Assembly (NCBI GenBank): GCA_025359355.1
Contig: JANYGR010000101.1
Location: 1-7,059 of the forward strand
Direction of reading: 5' to 3'
DNA length: 7,059 bases
Source of the DNA: Bacteroidota bacterium
Lineage (GTDB): Bacteria; Bacteroidota; Bacteroidia; B-17B0; Aurantibacillaceae
A program made the position numbers and the translations under genes. Shown one piece after another: positions 5,673 to 7,059 of the stretch (the stretch's first letter is position 1; the number at the start of each line of letters is the position of its first letter). The notes below the pieces were generated by a model that saw only the letters and a list, made by a program, of their open reading frames with translations, did not search any database and was not told the origin of the DNA.

Positions 5673-5798
5673 TTAGCACATGCACCAACAGCACATACAA
5701 CAAGCCATCATGAAAATGGTAATGAGGACAGAATTAACTACAGCATTTGCGTCTAGTTGCGCAACTTTTACTTTGTTTTTTGAATTTGTGTGTTTCAT
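5673..5798 (-). CDS. Cys/Met-rich 41-aa ORF directly behind the SAM riboswitch (putative leader peptide)
   Basis: The ORF runs from ATG at 5798 to TAA at 5675-5673. The N-terminal half (MKHTNSKNKVKVAQ) is polar and basic, followed by a hydrophobic stretch (about 17-29, ANAVVNSVLITIF) and an extraordinary tail MMACCMCCWCMC: six Cys and four Met in the last 12 residues. The ATG lies 12 nt after the 3' strand of riboswitch stem P1, behind the A-rich tract ATTAAAAACAAAAG. With the similar ORF at 2174-2248 it makes two Cys/Met-tailed short ORFs in one locus, which argues against chance. Most likely it is a leader whose translation reports Cys and Met supply to the hairpins downstream. The hydrophobic segment next to a Cys cluster leaves open a small membrane-associated metal- or thiol-binding peptide. 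Confidence 0.65.
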   Translation of the reverse strand: MKHTNSKNKVKVAQLDANAVVNSVLITIFMMACCMCCWCMC

Positions 5799-5810
5799 TT
5801 TCTTTTGTTT

Positions 5811-5942
5811 TTAATTTATTTACCTCCGTTTTTCATCAGAGTAGGAGTTAGCACCTGTTTTCCAATAACGCCATGGCGTTACTTTTAGTTGGTTGCTAGT
5901 GGGTCAGTGAGCCTATTCTCTCGCCACTTCTTAATAAATTAA
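5811..5942 (-). promoter_or_regulatory. SAM-I (S-box) riboswitch
   Basis: On the minus strand P1 is a perfect 10-bp stem, TTAATTTATT (5942-5933) with AATAAATTAA (5820-5811). P2 pairs GTGG (5927-5924) with CCAC (5902-5899) and holds the inner GAG/CTC helix and a TGA kink-turn element. The S-box hallmarks GCAACC (5896-5891) and GGTGCTAA (5855-5848) are both present. P3 is topped by the palindrome AACGCCATGGCGTT (5880-5867). P4 pairs CTCC (5847-5844) with GGAG (5827-5824). SAM binding stabilises P1. No terminator separates P1 from the next ORF, whose ATG is only 12 nt on, so control may act on ribosome access to that start. Confidence 0.87.
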
Positions 5943-5973
5943 TTACACACATAAGGGGTAACTAATTCTGGCA

Positions 5974-5981
5974 CAAATGTA
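5974..5981 (-). promoter_or_regulatory. Bacteroidota-type -7 promoter element for the met operon
   Basis: TACATTTG on the minus strand matches the TAnnTTTG -7 consensus used by the Bacteroidota primary sigma factor. A start about 6 nt on would place the riboswitch P1 stem some 25 nt into the transcript, a sensible layout. No clear TTTG-type -33 element is visible upstream, so the assignment rests on the -7 box and position. Confidence 0.55.
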
Positions 5982-6227
5982 AGTGATTTTATTTTATACT
6001 TCCTAATAAATTTTAAAATAATTTTAAAATCATTGATTTTATTGATAATTCGAGATATTTATTTTTCAATAAAAAACATGTAAAGCAACTAATTAAAGTA
6101 ATTAACTTCATTATTCAAAGTGATTTATAGTTTATTACATTTATCATTCATTAAAAGATGTTGTTTTTAACTTAATTTTACATCCATTATCATTTCACAA
6201 TCAACTAACATTTTTAAATATTAAATC
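5982..6227. other. AT-rich divergent intergenic region
   Basis: About 245 nt, very AT-rich, between the leftward met promoter and the rightward alcohol dehydrogenase start. It contains small palindromes such as ATTTTAAAAT and a TACATTTA (6136-6143, plus strand) that matches seven of eight -7 positions and might serve the dehydrogenase gene. I see no RNA gene, no credible ORF and no mobile-element end here. Confidence 0.4.
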
Positions 6228-7059
6228 ATGACATTAACTAAAGGATATGCCGCAAAAAGTGCTGGAGAAGCATTAAGTAATTTTAATTTCCAAAGAAGAG
6301 ACGTTGGTCCACATGATGTCCAATTCGATATATTATATTGTGGTGTTTGCCATTCCGATTTGCACCAAATTCGCAACGAATGGGGTGGCACTAATTTTCC
6401 AGTTGTACCTGGACATGAAATTGTAGGGCGTGTTACAAAAGTCGGTGCTTCTGTCACAAAATTCAAACAAGGTGATTTAGCAGGTGTTGGTTGCTTAGTA
6501 GACTCTTGTAGAGATTGTGATAATTGCAAAAAAGGTTTGGAACAGTTTTGTAGAAATGGTGCTACTAGCACATACAATAGTAAAGACAAGCATTTAGGAG
6601 GGGTTACTTATGGTGGTTATTCAAAACAAATTGTAGCTGATGAAGCTTTTGTATTAAAAATATCAAATAAATTACCCTTAGAAAAAGTAGCGCCGTTATT
6701 ATGTGCTGGAATCACTACCTACTCTCCCCTAAGGCATTGGAAAGTAGGAAAAGGACATAAGGTTGCTGTTGTTGGCTTGGGTGGTTTAGGGCACATGGCT
6801 GTAAAATTTGCCTCATCATTTGGCGCTGAAGTAACCATGTTAAGCACTTCTCCTGATAAAGAAAAAGACGCTCGTAATTTAGGCGCACATCATTTTGCAA
6901 ACACCAAAGATGCTTCACAAATAAAAGCATTAGCCAGTAAATTCGATTTCATCATCGATACTGTTTCTGCACAACATAATTACAACGATTACTTAGCGAT
7001 GCTTAATACAGATGGCGTGATGATTTGTGTTGGTGCTCCTCCTACTCCATCTCAAATTA
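6228..7059 (+). CDS. NAD(P)-dependent zinc alcohol dehydrogenase, cinnamyl-alcohol/YahK type (runs off right edge)
   Basis: The first 277 residues of a medium-chain zinc dehydrogenase, family length about 350, so the last quarter is outside the window. The enzyme interconverts aldehydes and alcohols in the cytoplasm. Catalytic zinc ligands are C41 (GVCHSDLH), H63-E64 (PGHEIVG) and C159 (LLCAGITTYSPL). The structural zinc site is C94, C97, C100 and C108 (CRDCDNCKKGLEQFC). The Rossmann motif GLGGLG is at 183-188, followed by LSTSPDK (205-211), a pattern typical of NADPH-using cinnamyl-alcohol/YahK-like members. Start ATG at 6228 follows an AT-rich stretch with no Shine-Dalgarno. It is transcribed away from the met operon and probably not functionally linked: it holds nine Cys and five Met in 277 residues, unlike the sulfur-poor genes across the promoter. 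The true substrate is unknown. Confidence 0.93.
   Translation, partial: MTLTKGYAAKSAGEALSNFNFQRRDVGPHDVQFDILYCGVCHSDLHQIRNEWGGTNFPVVPGHEIVGRVTKVGASVTKFKQGDLAGVGCLVDSCRDCDNCKKGLEQFCRNGATSTYNSKDKHLGGVTYGGYSKQIVADEAFVLKISNKLPLEKVAPLLCAGITTYSPLRHWKVGKGHKVAVVGLGGLGHMAVKFASSFGAEVTMLSTSPDKEKDARNLGAHHFANTKDASQIKALASKFDFIIDTVSAQHNYNDYLAMLNTDGVMICVGAPPTPSQI

Noticed and set aside
5756..5765. Perfect palindrome GTTGCGCAAC as an operator
   Set aside because: It is inside the 41-codon ORF and well downstream of the inferred promoter; one 10-nt palindrome gives no support for a specific regulator.
6221..6930. Two minus-strand open frames opposite the alcohol dehydrogenase gene (6221-6589 and 6715-6930)
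   Set aside because: Both are antisense to a clearly conserved zinc dehydrogenase and look like shadows of its codon pattern.
1..7059. CRISPR array, tRNA or rRNA gene, insertion sequence or phage attachment site
   Set aside because: No regularly spaced repeats, tRNA-like cloverleaf, rRNA signature, transposase or integrase could be found on either strand.

Overview
The window is AT-rich and looks like a chromosomal segment of a Bacteroidota bacterium (Flavobacteriia or a relative). The grounds are a TAnnTTTG-type -7 promoter element (TACATTTG), start codons preceded by A-rich tracts rather than strong Shine-Dalgarno sites, and the protein families present. It carries a sulfur-amino-acid locus read leftward (minus strand) and the start of an unrelated alcohol dehydrogenase gene read rightward.

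Minus-strand order, in the direction of transcription: a -7 promoter element (about 5974-5981); a SAM-I (S-box) riboswitch (5811-5942); a 41-codon ORF ending in a Cys/Met cluster (5673-5798); a stretch with several hairpins (5571-5669); an unrecognised 78-aa ORF (5304-5540); metX (4204-5283), whose 3' end is built from a palindromic repeat; hom (2911-4173); a 1-Cys peroxiredoxin (2255-2890); a second, 24-codon Cys/Met-rich ORF (2174-2248) that overlaps a terminator/antiterminator pair (2118-2188); an aldo/keto reductase (1201-2079); and the N-terminal 398 residues of a ferredoxin-type sulfite/nitrite reductase (1-1195, running off the left edge). Gaps between most of the genes are 5-30 nt, so one long transcript is plausible. 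On the plus strand a zinc alcohol dehydrogenase starts at 6228 and runs off the right edge.

How it fits together: Hom makes homoserine and MetX acylates it, giving the carbon acceptor for sulfide; the sulfite/nitrite reductase would supply the sulfide. The SAM riboswitch reads the end product of the methionine branch. The most interesting element is the short ORF between the peroxiredoxin and aldo/keto reductase genes. It carries Cys-Cys-Cys-Met-Met and Cys-Cys codon runs. Its last codons form one arm of a 14-bp antiterminator that is mutually exclusive with a GC-rich, U-tailed terminator. This is the architecture of a ribosome-mediated attenuator that would sense Cys (and perhaps Met) supply and gate the reductase genes. 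The second Cys/Met-rich ORF, directly behind the SAM riboswitch, suggests the same idea is used twice in one locus. The enzymes of the locus are very poor in Cys and Met, in contrast to the two short ORFs. All functional statements are read from sequence by eye; no searches or folding programs were run.
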